Assembly: GCF_900109265.1 (NCBI RefSeq)
Contig: NZ_FNZM01000007.1
Location: 124,001-188,000 of the forward strand
Length of the DNA stretch: 64,000 nt
From: Paraburkholderia tropica
Lineage (GTDB): Bacteria > Pseudomonadota > Gammaproteobacteria > Burkholderiales > Burkholderiaceae
Direction: 5' to 3'
This document shows positions 34,065-43,188 of the stretch, in pieces. Both the position numbers and the translations under genes were made by a program. The notes under the pieces are model-generated. The model had not been told where the DNA came from, ran no database searches, and worked only from the letters and a program-made list of their open reading frames with translations. Position 1 is the first letter of the stretch, and each line of letters opens with the position of its first letter.

Positions 34065-36311
34065 TCACTCCGGCAGCGCAGCCCGGCGAAAGAACGCGGT
34101 CGCATCCGCATCGAGTTTCCCGAATGACTGCTCGTACACAGCCACGAACGCAGGCGACCCGTAAAGCCGGCTGAGCGTGCGATCGACCAGCAGACGCAGA
34201 TCGTCATCCCCGCGTGCCATGCCGATTGCGACGGACACGCTTGTGAACCGCCGGTCGAGAACGACCAGATCACTCGCAGCGGGACTATCGTGCGCCACGG
34301 CAACGAGAAGGGCGCGGTCCGCGAAGAAGACGTTCGACTGACGATCGATGAGCCTCTGCAAACCCGCCTGCATCGAGGTGACCGGAGCAACCGTTGCCGA
34401 AATCCGAAGCTCGCCAAGCTTTGCGGCAAGCCAGCGTTGGGCGGGCGAGTCGGCGATCACCGAAACCGTCTGCCGTGACAGCAACTGCGCGGGCGACGCC
34501 CGCCAGACGGCGTGAGACGGGTGCTCTCCGGACAGGATCTCGCGCAGTCCCGCAGGCGCATCGGTGCGCAGAACGGCGCCGATACCGCCCGGATAGACCG
34601 GAATGGAGACCGACATGCTCTGCCTGTTCGTCAGCGTGTCGAGCACGCCGCACACGAGATCGACACGGTTCTCGCGCAATGCGTGCGTGTCGTCGCCTGG
34701 CGCGAGCGGAACCCATTGGGTCTTGAGTGTCGTCAGACCGGTTTCGCTTCGGATCTGATCTGCAATCTTCTGGCACAGCGCCACGGTGTAGCCCGTCACG
34801 TGTCCGCCGGCGTCCTTGTAGGCGTACGGAGGCGCGTCGCTGAGATAGCCCATGCGGATCGTGCCGGACTGCTCGATGCGCGCGAACGTCGCGCCTTGGG
34901 GCCGCTGGTCGGCGTGCACGGGATGCGGCATGAAAGCGGCAAGCGCCAGTAAGCCGATGGCGATCGCCGCGGCAGCCGAACTCGCTGCCGTGCGCGGCGC
35001 GGAGGGCGACGGGCCGGTCCGGTTGGCGGCGAAGCCATATATCGCGTACCCGATCGCCAAAACCAGCATGCCGCCCATCACGGCATCCTTGCCGGACGCG
35101 TAGATCGCAAATACGGAGTAAGCCAGCGCCACGACCGCGATCGTCGCATTGAGGCGGTATTTCGTGATCGCGGTGCCGACGTTGCGCATCATCACGAACA
35201 GCGCCGACAGCGAAATGACATACGGAATGACATTGGTGACGACGGCCAGGTTGACGAGCGCGGCGAATTGTTCGCTCAGATTGGGGGAAATTGTCGACAA
35301 GGCCATCACCGACTGTACGAGCGCCATGATCACCATGCCCGCAACAGGTGCGCCGGAGCGATTCACCTTGCCGAAGACGGCGGGGAACATCTGGCTTTCG
35401 GATGCGTCCCTGGCGGTTTGGGCCAGCGTGAACTGCCAGCCCAGCAGGGAACCGACGCATGCCATCGCGGCGAGACCCATGACGACGGAGCCCACAACGG
35501 GATTGAACATTCGCGCAAAGGCGAGGCCGAAGGGGCCCGTCGATCTGGCGAGTTCCGCGTTCGGCACGATGCCCTGGATCACGGCCGTGGAGAGAATGTA
35601 GATCACCGCCGCGCCGAGGGTGCCGAACATGCAGGCCAGCGGAACATCGCGCTTGGGATTCTCGACCGCCGACGAGTTCTGTACCGCCGACTCCATACCG
35701 AGGAACGCCCAAAGCGTGAGAGAGATGCTCGAACCCATCCCTTCCATGATACGCAGCCCCTTCGGATTCCACGCCGCCGCGAAGGTATCGCTGTGAAACC
35801 AGAACCACCCCGCAATCGAAATGAAGCCTACGGGCAGGATGACGCCCCAGACGGTAATCGCGCCAATGCGTCCGGTAATTTTTGGGCCGCCGAAATTGGC
35901 CAGCGTGGTCAGCCACAGAAGTCCGATTACGCCAAGGCAGGTCGTCAGCGGGGACGCGGTCAGCGCAGGGACGAACGCGGCGAGATAGCCGAGCGCGGAG
36001 CTCGCGACCGCTACGTTGGCAATGGCGATGGAGAGGAAGTAAAGAAAAAAGACCTGAAAATAGCCGTCCTTTCCGTAAGCTTCTTCCGCGTACGCGGCCA
36101 TGCCGCCGGCGCGCTGATTCAGCAGGCCCGCTTCGGCAAAGCCCCAGGCAATGGCGAGCGATCCGATTGCCGTAACGAGCCACGACAGCAACGAAATCGC
36201 ACCGACCTGCGCCATATTGGCGGGCAGCATGATGATGCCCGATCCCATCATGTTCACGCTGACGATGAACGTGAGCTGTACTACGTTCATCTTTCTGGGC
36301 TGATCAGTCAT
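34065..36311 (-). CDS. PotE-like APC antiporter fused to a periplasmic solute-binding domain
   Basis: A 748-residue fusion. Residues about 1-445 are an APC transporter of the putrescine:ornithine (PotE) type (MNVVQLTFIVSVNMMGSGIIMLPANMAQVG; GGMAAYAEEAYGKDGYFQVFFLYFLS). A further hydrophobic segment (AAAAIAIGLLALAAFMPHPVHA) would carry the C-terminus to the periplasm. Residues about 475-745 are a family-3 solute-binding domain of the amino-acid ABC type (GTIRMGYLSDAPPYAYKDAGGHVTGYTVALCQKIAD; LRENRVDLVCGVLDTLTNRQ). The frame is continuous, so this is a true fusion unless the sequence has an error. An FNR-like box is 113 bp upstream, suggesting polyamine or arginine-related exchange under low oxygen. 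Confidence 0.85.
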   Translation of the reverse strand: MTDQPRKMNVVQLTFIVSVNMMGSGIIMLPANMAQVGAISLLSWLVTAIGSLAIAWGFAEAGLLNQRAGGMAAYAEEAYGKDGYFQVFFLYFLSIAIANVAVASSALGYLAAFVPALTASPLTTCLGVIGLLWLTTLANFGGPKITGRIGAITVWGVILPVGFISIAGWFWFHSDTFAAAWNPKGLRIMEGMGSSISLTLWAFLGMESAVQNSSAVENPKRDVPLACMFGTLGAAVIYILSTAVIQGIVPNAELARSTGPFGLAFARMFNPVVGSVVMGLAAMACVGSLLGWQFTLAQTARDASESQMFPAVFGKVNRSGAPVAGMVIMALVQSVMALSTISPNLSEQFAALVNLAVVTNVIPYVISLSALFVMMRNVGTAITKYRLNATIAVVALAYSVFAIYASGKDAVMGGMLVLAIGYAIYGFAANRTGPSPSAPRTAASSAAAAIAIGLLALAAFMPHPVHADQRPQGATFARIEQSGTIRMGYLSDAPPYAYKDAGGHVTGYTVALCQKIADQIRSETGLTTLKTQWVPLAPGDDTHALRENRVDLVCGVLDTLTNRQSMSVSIPVYPGGIGAVLRTDAPAGLREILSGEHPSHAVWRASPAQLLSRQTVSVIADSPAQRWLAAKLGELRISATVAPVTSMQAGLQRLIDRQSNVFFADRALLVAVAHDSPAASDLVVLDRRFTSVSVAIGMARGDDDLRLLVDRTLSRLYGSPAFVAVYEQSFGKLDADATAFFRRAALPE

Positions 36312-36417
36312 GGCGATTCTCCTGCCCGTATCACCGTGCGAACGCCCAGCGAATCATCGAGAGCGATCCGCACGTACGGAGCCTGCGTCAAGGCTAGAGC
36401 GCGGGACGAGGATCAGA

Positions 36418-36431
36418 TTGATTCAGGTCAA
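36418..36431. promoter_or_regulatory. FNR/ANR-like box upstream of the PotE-binding-protein fusion
   Basis: TTGATTCAGGTCAA has nine of ten conserved FNR positions. The centre is 113 bp upstream of the start at 36311. The gap 36312-36670 holds no other recognisable element. Confidence 0.72.
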
Positions 36432-36670
36432 GTGGATTACCCGCCTGGCTATTCATGACCGATCGTCGATTGATTCTGAAATTCAACGATTTTCCGTAAA
36501 GATGCGGACTTCTGGTTGCAAAGCCTGGGGGATTGCCGGAGATGCCGTGTTTTTATCGCGCTTCTTCAAAGCGGGCCCGGCTGCCCCGCTCGCAGCTTCG
36601 AGGTATTAAACGGGGCAAGAGATTAAAGGACGCCCGCATATTGCCGTTAACGGATAGCTGTGACCAAGCA

Positions 36671-37492
36671 ATGAGAGGGCAGGGAGTGGATTGCAACAGG
36701 AAGAGAACGGGGATTAACGCAGCGGTGTTGATCATGGGGTGCTCGATGATGGCTCAGGTCGCCTGTGCGATCACCGAGACCAGGACCCATCCCGGCGTTA
36801 AAACCCATAGCGTTGAGGCGCACCACGTCCAGCAATCCCGTCATTCGATGGACACGGCTCGTTCACACGAGCACCGGAGGCCTGCGCATTTGCGGCACTT
36901 GGGGCGCGCGAAACACGAGGAGCACGCCGAATACGAGGAACGTGCGAAACACACGCGAGTGGTGACAGCCAACCTGGGCGGCCGCAGATATTTTCATCGT
37001 GTGCGGTTTCACAAACACTCGGGGCACCACGTCGAGGGCCACCATGTTCAACGGGTGTCGACCGTGCAAGAGCAGTGGGCCACCCAGACCCAACACGCTC
37101 CGACCTGGGTCTTGCCGCAAGTCTGCGAACAGGTGCTGAACTACACGGGCGCGTGCCAACCGGCCGTGCTGGAGAGTTTGCGGGTTCTCGGTCTCCAGGT
37201 GCCGAATGTGGAGGACCGCGGGCAGATGGCCCAGCATCTCCAATCGATGCTGGATCGCGAGGGCTTGGAACAGGTGCAGGCTCAATGCCAGTCTGTGTTG
37301 CTTGAAGATCAGCGAAAGATCAATGGGCTTCAAACGTTATTGGCACGAGCCCATGTCGTTGCTTCGGATGACTGCTCTCAGCAGATCCAGAATCTGGCCG
37401 CCCAGGCTGCTGCCGGTCAAGGCGCGTCAGCGTCCGTTGCCACTGGAGCGTCTGATGTCGCTCAGGCACATGCGGGCGTTTCTGGAGAGTAG
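36671..37492 (+). CDS. His-rich secreted protein, unknown function
   Basis: A 273-residue product from the ATG at 36671 (an open frame extends further upstream). The N-terminus looks like a signal peptide (NRKRTGINAAVLIMGCSMMAQVACA). Residues about 28-125 are strikingly rich in His, Arg and Glu (HHVQQSRHSMDTARSHEHRR, HKHSGHHVEGHHVQ), suggesting metal or proton binding. The C-terminal half is helical with four Cys (VLPQVCEQVLNYTGACQPA, QAQCQSVL, DDCSQQIQ). I recognise no family. Base composition is lower in GC than the flanks, hinting at recent acquisition. A strong hairpin lies after it. Confidence 0.55.
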   Translation: MRGQGVDCNRKRTGINAAVLIMGCSMMAQVACAITETRTHPGVKTHSVEAHHVQQSRHSMDTARSHEHRRPAHLRHLGRAKHEEHAEYEERAKHTRVVTANLGGRRYFHRVRFHKHSGHHVEGHHVQRVSTVQEQWATQTQHAPTWVLPQVCEQVLNYTGACQPAVLESLRVLGLQVPNVEDRGQMAQHLQSMLDREGLEQVQAQCQSVLLEDQRKINGLQTLLARAHVVASDDCSQQIQNLAAQAAAGQGASASVATGASDVAQAHAGVSGE

Positions 37493-37639
37493 CGCCACGG
37501 TGGCGGGAACAGTTTTGTCGGGTTGACAGGGAAGCGACGGTGCAGGCAGGCGAAGCAATGAGCACTTGACGACCGCTTTCCGCCGTATTGCGGTCAATCG
37601 GGCGCGCGCGGCAGTGTCGATATGCGCAACGTTGCGTGG

Positions 37640-37671
37640 GCTCCCGGCAGATCGCGCACTCTGCCGGGAGC
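37640..37671. terminator. Strong hairpin between convergent genes, probable bidirectional terminator
   Basis: An 11-bp perfect stem (GCTCCCGGCAG pairing with CTGCCGGGAGC) with a 10-base loop lies between the rightward His-rich gene and the leftward gene ending at 37680. There is no long T-run, so termination strength is uncertain. Confidence 0.65.
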
Positions 37672-37679
37672 ACGCTTTG

Positions 37680-38204
37680 TCAAACGACCGTAGCAGATGT
37701 ATCGGCGACGACAAGCATCCGCTTGAGAGACGACGCCGATGCATCAGGCGCATCGACCAAAAAAAGCGACGCTTCAAGGGCATGTGAAATGTCGAAGCTT
37801 CCGCTTAGCCAGGCACGCAATGCCGTTTCCGATGTGACGATCACGCTGCTGCGCTTCGCATCATCCGTCGCTGTGACATCCGGCATATCGGGCACGATAT
37901 CAGGATCGAAGCCATCGGTGGTCGCGTGGAAAAAGCCCCACGTGTCATTCTCGATCAGCAGGACGTAGAAGTCCGGCAAGGCGAGAAGATCGTCCGCCGC
38001 GTGGCCTGATTCAATTCGGGCCTGCAGCCGGTTGAGTGCGTCGACCGCGGACATTCGCTTACGCGCTGCTGCAAGCGCACCCTCGTCCGCTTCGACTTCG
38101 TCGACGAGACCTGCTTCGATCGCCTTGCGTGTGGCGACCGCGACACTCAGCGCGAGCGGATGGCCGATGCTGAAATCAATCTTGAATTCGCAGATTGCGC
38201 ACAT
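37680..38204 (-). CDS. Small hypothetical protein downstream of the alkylsulfatase gene
   Basis: A 174-residue protein with GAGG upstream of its start. It opens with a Cys pair (MCAICEFKIDFSIGHPLALSVAVATR), has a helical middle (AARKRMSAVDALNRLQARIESG) and a conserved-looking LLALPDFYVLLIENDTWGFFHATTDGFDPDI. No signal peptide is visible, so it is probably cytoplasmic. It starts nine bases after the sulfatase gene ends, so the two are almost surely co-transcribed. I do not recognise the family; a role accessory to the sulfatase is a guess from context. Confidence 0.6.
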   Translation of the reverse strand: MCAICEFKIDFSIGHPLALSVAVATRKAIEAGLVDEVEADEGALAAARKRMSAVDALNRLQARIESGHAADDLLALPDFYVLLIENDTWGFFHATTDGFDPDIVPDMPDVTATDDAKRSSVIVTSETALRAWLSGSFDISHALEASLFLVDAPDASASSLKRMLVVADTSATVV

Positions 38205-38213
38205 GGCAACACC

Positions 38214-40268
38214 TCAGGGCGTAACGATGTTGAACCAGAAATCGAACGTATCTAGCCACGACACGAACTCACCGAGTTTCTGGCTGTTGCCGTCAATCTT
38301 CGCATTTCCGGCCATCACGAGCTTTTGCATGTTGGTCTTGCCCATCATGATGTCGTTGAGATCGGCCCGCGCCATCGTGACCGTTGCATCGGCCGATTTT
38401 GAACGGGTGTCGGGTGAATAGTGCAGCGCGCTATTCTCGACGCCCAGTACATAGTTCTCTTTCGTGTCCGTCAGCACAAGGTTGAACGATGCCGTTTGGC
38501 CCGCCGCGCGGTCGCTGTTGAGGCGTATACCCAGATAATCCAGGAACATCGGGAGCGGCATGGCCTGGATGGTGTCAGGGCTTTGCGGGTTCGAAGCAGG
38601 CAGCTTTTTCACGCCTTCTCGCAGTTCCTTTGCACCGGTCAGGTAAAAGTTTCTCCACGAAGCCGATTCGGACTGGTAGCCCAACTGCTCATAGGTGTCT
38701 GCGAGAAGTTGCCTCGCCGCAGTGTTCTGAGGCTCGGCGAACACGACATGATTGACGACCTCTGCAACCCAGCGATAGTCGCCCTTGTTGAAATCGGCGT
38801 GCGCTTTGTTGAGTACCGCTGCCGAGCCGCCCATGAACTCCACATAGTGCTTGCCGGCTTCTGTGGGCTGCAGACGGTGGAGGTTTGCCGGCACGCCGTC
38901 GAAAAAGCCGAGCCGCAAGTTGTACTGCGCGACGGCGTCGTGATAGACCGTGCCGTAATAGCTACGGCAATACCAGTGCTTGGCGAGACTGTCGGGTAGA
39001 CGCATTGCATCGCCGATCTCCAGGGGCGTCAGGCCTTGATTGGCCATTCGCAACGTTTGATCATGCAAATAGCGGAACATATCCCGTTGCGCACGCAGGA
39101 AGGGGACAATTCTGTCGTTTCCCCACGTCGGCCAGTAATGCGAAGCAAACAGCACCTGGGCATCGTCGCCAAACATATCGAGCGCTGCCTGGAGATATTT
39201 CGACCAGAGCAGGCCATCCCGCATCTTGGCACCACGAAGCGTGTACAGATTGTGCAGCGTATGCGTAGCGTCCTCGGCTGCGCAAAATGCCTTGTATTTC
39301 GGCAGGTAAAACATGAACTCTGATGGCGCCTCCGACTCCGGCGCCATCAGTACGACCAGCTCGACCCCATCGAGTGTCATCTTCTGCCCGGTCTTTTCGG
39401 CGAACATCGTGGGCACGGCGAGTGTGATCGTTCCGACGGACGTGGTTTTGCCGAGGCCCCCATCAACGATGCCGGTGGGGCTACGCGGAAGCAGCGAGCC
39501 ATACATAAAGGTCGCACGGCGGCCCATTGCGTTGCCGGCGATGACATTTTCCCCCACTGCGGCTTCGGTAAAACCCGTTGGCGCCACGATCTGTACCTTG
39601 CCGGACTTCAGGTCGTCGTCGCTTGCGAGACCGCGTACCCCACCGTAGTGGTCAACGTGGCTATGCGTATAGATCACGTGGGTGATCGGCTTGTCTCCAA
39701 GATGCGGAATAACAAGCTGCTTCCAGACCGTCGAGGCCACTTCCGTCGTGATGAACGGGTCAACGACGATATAACCGTGATCGCCGCGAATGATGCTCAT
39801 GACCGACAGGTCATAGCCACGCACTTGCCAGATGCCATCGACCACCTGGTAGAGGCCGTGGTTCATGTTGAGCTTGGCGTTTCGCCACAGGCTCGGGTTG
39901 ACGGTGGACGGGGCATTATTCTCCGCACCGCCGTTCACGAAAGCGAACTGCTGAAGATCCCATGCGTTGACACCGCCCGGACCGGGAATGACAACGGGTT
40001 CAGGAAGTGTAGCGATCAGTCCACGTTTTGCATCCTCGAAATCCTGCGCGTCGGCAAAATTCAGGAAGTCGGCATACTGCTTGTTGATCGAGATTGTGGC
40101 GGCCGTCGCAGGTTTTGGCGCTGCTGTGGTCGGCCTCGGGGTGGAGCTGGATTGAGCGAGCGCTTCACTGACGACGCCTGGAAAGCCGGTTGCCGCGCCG
40201 GCAACCGCTACGTTCTTGAGAAATGCCCTTCTCCCGCCCACCTTTCCCGCGTCATTCGCGTCAGACAT
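38214..40268 (-). CDS. Tat-exported alkyl sulfatase (SdsA1/Pisa1-like, metallo-beta-lactamase fold)
   Basis: A 684-residue type III alkylsulfatase. A twin-arginine signal (GGRRAFLKNVAVAGAATGFPG) at residues 11-31 points to folded export. The zinc motif THSHVDHYGG lies near residues 200-210, and the catalytic domain runs to about residue 400. The following helical dimerisation region and the C-terminal SCP2-like domain (about 555-684, TDTKENYVLGVENSALHYS and VMAGNAKIDGNSQKL) fit SdsA1. It hydrolyses alkyl sulfates such as SDS into alcohol and sulfate. A GGAGG ribosome-binding site precedes the start. Confidence 0.93.
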   Translation of the reverse strand: MSDANDAGKVGGRRAFLKNVAVAGAATGFPGVVSEALAQSSSTPRPTTAAPKPATAATISINKQYADFLNFADAQDFEDAKRGLIATLPEPVVIPGPGGVNAWDLQQFAFVNGGAENNAPSTVNPSLWRNAKLNMNHGLYQVVDGIWQVRGYDLSVMSIIRGDHGYIVVDPFITTEVASTVWKQLVIPHLGDKPITHVIYTHSHVDHYGGVRGLASDDDLKSGKVQIVAPTGFTEAAVGENVIAGNAMGRRATFMYGSLLPRSPTGIVDGGLGKTTSVGTITLAVPTMFAEKTGQKMTLDGVELVVLMAPESEAPSEFMFYLPKYKAFCAAEDATHTLHNLYTLRGAKMRDGLLWSKYLQAALDMFGDDAQVLFASHYWPTWGNDRIVPFLRAQRDMFRYLHDQTLRMANQGLTPLEIGDAMRLPDSLAKHWYCRSYYGTVYHDAVAQYNLRLGFFDGVPANLHRLQPTEAGKHYVEFMGGSAAVLNKAHADFNKGDYRWVAEVVNHVVFAEPQNTAARQLLADTYEQLGYQSESASWRNFYLTGAKELREGVKKLPASNPQSPDTIQAMPLPMFLDYLGIRLNSDRAAGQTASFNLVLTDTKENYVLGVENSALHYSPDTRSKSADATVTMARADLNDIMMGKTNMQKLVMAGNAKIDGNSQKLGEFVSWLDTFDFWFNIVTP

Positions 40269-40941
40269 GACCGGCCTCCGATGTTTGTCAACTACAGGGT
40301 CACGAAACTGCAGAGAATCACCGCGACACGAGCATATAGAGAATTTAGACGCGGTGATTTGGCTGTGCGCAGTGTTCGCAACGCAGGTAGGAAAGGGCAG
40401 TGGATTGGCACAATCCAGATGCCGGCGAGGGAGCGCTCATGACAAGCATGCTTCGGTTTGCTCGTCCACTTCAAGAGCATCGTCTACCTTGATGCCGCTG
40501 CATGACCCTCGCGCGCGATCCGACGTGGCTGCCTTGCCAGACATCCTGCACGAGCAATCGAGTGAGGTCGCATGCGCGTAGTTTGCTATCAATTGCAGGA
40601 TTGAACCCGTGGGCCGTTGTCCGGGCGCGTAGTGTTCACGTCTTCTCGATTGGCCATATCGTCCTCGCGAATGGTTTGCAGTCCAATGAAAGATTGCATA
40701 CGTCGTCAATGCTCATGCAAAACCTGAGCAAGCTATCAGAAACGGCGCTCGCTCCGTTCGGGCGTGCACGTTTTCTCACGCTCGTTTCAATCAGACGTGA
40801 CGTCACGTCAAATAGGAAAGTAGAACGAACGACTCGATGCTAGACTGATTTTTAACGTCCGACAGTGTGTGAAGACGTGGGCGTACGTACGGGGCAATTC
40901 TTCTCGTGCGATTGGGTGACGTATTCGAGCGAGGTGTGCAA
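40269..40941. other. Gene-free 670-bp intergenic region with a perfect 16-bp palindrome
   Basis: The region lies between the divergent sulfatase and DUF2252 genes. No frame inside has a ribosome-binding site and protein-like composition. The only clear feature is GACGTGACGTCACGTC at 40794-40809, a perfect palindrome centred 140 bp before the DUF2252 start, which looks like an operator. Confidence 0.6.
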
Positions 40942-42354
40942 ATGGTGGCCACGCAGATCCTTGCAGAGAGACAGGCGGCGGGTCGAAAGGCGCGCGAGCG
41001 CGCGAAGCGATCCCGTCACGCGGAGATCGGAAATACGAAACGCGACCCGATCGAGCTTCTCGAGGCCAGTAGCGCGGGCCGGGTAGAGGCGCTCGTTCCT
41101 TTACGCTATGGCCGCATGTCACTTTCGCCATTCACATTCTTTAGGGGCACTGCAATAATTCAGGCCCACGACCTTGCGGGCACGGTCAATTCGGGTATCG
41201 CTTTCCCCATTTGCGGCGACGCACACCTCATGAACTTTGGCGGCTTCGCCACGCCCGAGCGACAACTGGTGTTCGACCTGAACGACTTTGATGAGGTCGC
41301 GCCCGGACCGTGGGAATGGGACCTGAAGCGGCTCGTTGGAAGTTTTGCGGTTGCGGGCGAGCATATGGGCTTCGGGCGTGGCGCGATTGGCGAATTCGTG
41401 TGGAGTGCGGTTCACGAGTACACCGAGCGCATGCGCGAATACTCGCAATACAGCTCTCTGGATTTATGGCACGAAATCATCAGCTTTGAACGCATGATGG
41501 AGCTGGCAAAGACCGAAGAGGGCCGCAGCCTGCTCGCCAGGACGTCAAAAAAAGCGGCAACGCGTACGCACGAAAGCGTGCTGGCCAAGATGGCGACGCA
41601 GCAAAACGGCAAATGGACGATTCAGGATGCGCCGCCCGCGCTGTTCCATCCCACCGGGCCTAATTCACTGCTCGGCAAGGAAAGCAACTGGACCGACACC
41701 GGGGCATGGCAAGGCAAACTCGCCAGGGCGTTCGACGCCTACCTCGACACGCTGCCGGCCGACCGCCGCCTGCTGATCGACCAGTACGAACTTCACGATA
41801 TCGCGTTCAAGGTCGTGGGCGTAGGAAGTGTCGGCACGTTCTGCCTCGTGATGTTGTTCGTCGATAGCCACGGCACGCCGTTGTTTCTGCAAGTCAAGGA
41901 AGCCCGTCCTTCCGTGATCGCCCGATATTTCGATGCGAAAGCCCACGACCATCAGGGGCAGCGCGTCGTGGTCGGGCAGCGCTTGTTGCAAGCGGCGAGC
42001 GACTCGTTTCTTGGCTGGACGTCGGGACCTGCCGGACGGAATTTTTATTTCCGCCAACTGCGCGACATGAAGGTATCGGCGGAAGTGGAGCGAATGAACG
42101 CGACCATCATGCAAGGCTACGCCCGCATTTGCGGTTGGGCGCTTGCGCGCGCTCACGCAAAGGCGAGCGGGAAGGCGATTGAAATCGCAGCGTATCTCGG
42201 CAGCGGCGAGCGCATGGCCGAGGCGCTCACCGGTTACGCAACGGCCTGCGCCGCGCAGAACGAAGCCGACTACAAGGCGTTTATGAGCGCATGTCGGTCT
42301 GGAAGGCTTCAGGCGCGAAGCGACGAAGACATGGCTGCGGATTTCCGTATTTGA
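40942..42354 (+). CDS. DUF2252 family protein
   Basis: A 470-residue protein. The ATG at 40942 has AGG seven bases upstream; a GTG twelve codons earlier is the alternative. The DUF2252 motifs are plain: LVPLRYGRMSLSPFTFFRGTA, CGDAHLMNFGGFATPERQLVFDLNDFDEVAPGPWEWDLKRL, and KVVGVGSVGTFCLVMLF, which resemble the catalytic and Mg-binding parts of aminoglycoside-phosphotransferase-like kinases. The biochemical role is unknown. It is cytoplasmic by sequence. A perfect 16-bp palindrome lies 140 bp upstream. Confidence 0.88.
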   Translation: MVATQILAERQAAGRKARERAKRSRHAEIGNTKRDPIELLEASSAGRVEALVPLRYGRMSLSPFTFFRGTAIIQAHDLAGTVNSGIAFPICGDAHLMNFGGFATPERQLVFDLNDFDEVAPGPWEWDLKRLVGSFAVAGEHMGFGRGAIGEFVWSAVHEYTERMREYSQYSSLDLWHEIISFERMMELAKTEEGRSLLARTSKKAATRTHESVLAKMATQQNGKWTIQDAPPALFHPTGPNSLLGKESNWTDTGAWQGKLARAFDAYLDTLPADRRLLIDQYELHDIAFKVVGVGSVGTFCLVMLFVDSHGTPLFLQVKEARPSVIARYFDAKAHDHQGQRVVVGQRLLQAASDSFLGWTSGPAGRNFYFRQLRDMKVSAEVERMNATIMQGYARICGWALARAHAKASGKAIEIAAYLGSGERMAEALTGYATACAAQNEADYKAFMSACRSGRLQARSDEDMAADFRI

Positions 42355-42400
42355 CAATCACAATCGTGTGCGCGTTCGTTCAATGTTTCCAGTACGTCCG

Positions 42401-42913
42401 CTATTCGGCGGGTTGAGGGATTGGGCCGAAGAAGATTGACGAGAGCTTTCTGCGTCCGACAACCCGTGCGAGTTCGGCAATGACGCAATAGTTGAAAATC
42501 AGCGTCACGAGCATGATCTGCACGCCCCAGAAGCGCGGCCAGTTCATCTCGGCAAGCAGGTGCACGTTAGCCTGGAGGATGCTGTGCGTGTCTCTCCAGG
42601 ATTCGAACAGCCTTTCCAGATAGTGGATGACGGTTGCGACCGCGGCGTACATCAGCGTTTTCCACGCAACATTCCAGATTAACGGCTTGTCCGGAAACCG
42701 GTTGATGAACGGCAACATGTCCGCGATCAGTACCGCTTTGCCCAGGATAAGCGAGGCGACGAGTACCGACGCTGAAGTGGGTATCGAAACGCCAGTCCCG
42801 AGGATCATTAGCGAGCGTACGACGACCACGATGTGCAGGATGACGAAAAAGAAAATCGTGGGCGGAAGCACTTTCATGAATTCGTGCTTTAGCGTGGCTG
42901 TCAGCGTCTTCAT
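42401..42913 (-). CDS. Small integral membrane protein, unknown
   Basis: A 170-residue protein with a GGAGG ribosome-binding site. It has about four hydrophobic segments (PPTIFFFVILHIVVVVRSLMIL, SVLVASLILGKAVLIADMLPFI, WKTLMYAAVATVIHYL and VQIMLVTLIFNYCVIAELARVV) linked by polar loops. No family is recognised with confidence. It is convergent with the DUF2252 gene, 46 bp apart. Confidence 0.65.
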   Translation of the reverse strand: MKTLTATLKHEFMKVLPPTIFFFVILHIVVVVRSLMILGTGVSIPTSASVLVASLILGKAVLIADMLPFINRFPDKPLIWNVAWKTLMYAAVATVIHYLERLFESWRDTHSILQANVHLLAEMNWPRFWGVQIMLVTLIFNYCVIAELARVVGRRKLSSIFFGPIPQPAE

Positions 42914-43109
42914 GACCTTAACCTCCGTCGTCTATGGACTGAATCGGTCAATGCGGGCATCGTGTGTTTCACACGATTTTTCACGAAAGGATGCGCAATC
43001 GGAAACAATGGGCCTCGTCATTTAAATACCAGATTTCAACCTGTTATAAGCGCGAGGGAGATGTGCAGATAGCGTAGCAAAGTTCGGAAATCATGAGATA
43101 TTCGCGGCC

Positions 43110-43188
43110 GATTCGATTCGATTCGATTCGATTCGACGCGACGCGACGTGACGCGACGTGACGCGACGTGACGCGATGCGCTGCGCTG
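43110..43188. repeat. Pentanucleotide repeat array (GATTC, then GACGC/GACGT)
   Basis: Five GATTC units run directly into eight GACGC or GACGT units and then GATGC and GCTGC, about 15 units in perfect 5-base register. The two halves share the GA..C frame, so one probably grew out of the other by mutation and slippage. It lies in the gene-free stretch 42914-43345, after the end of the DeoR gene. Confidence 0.85.
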
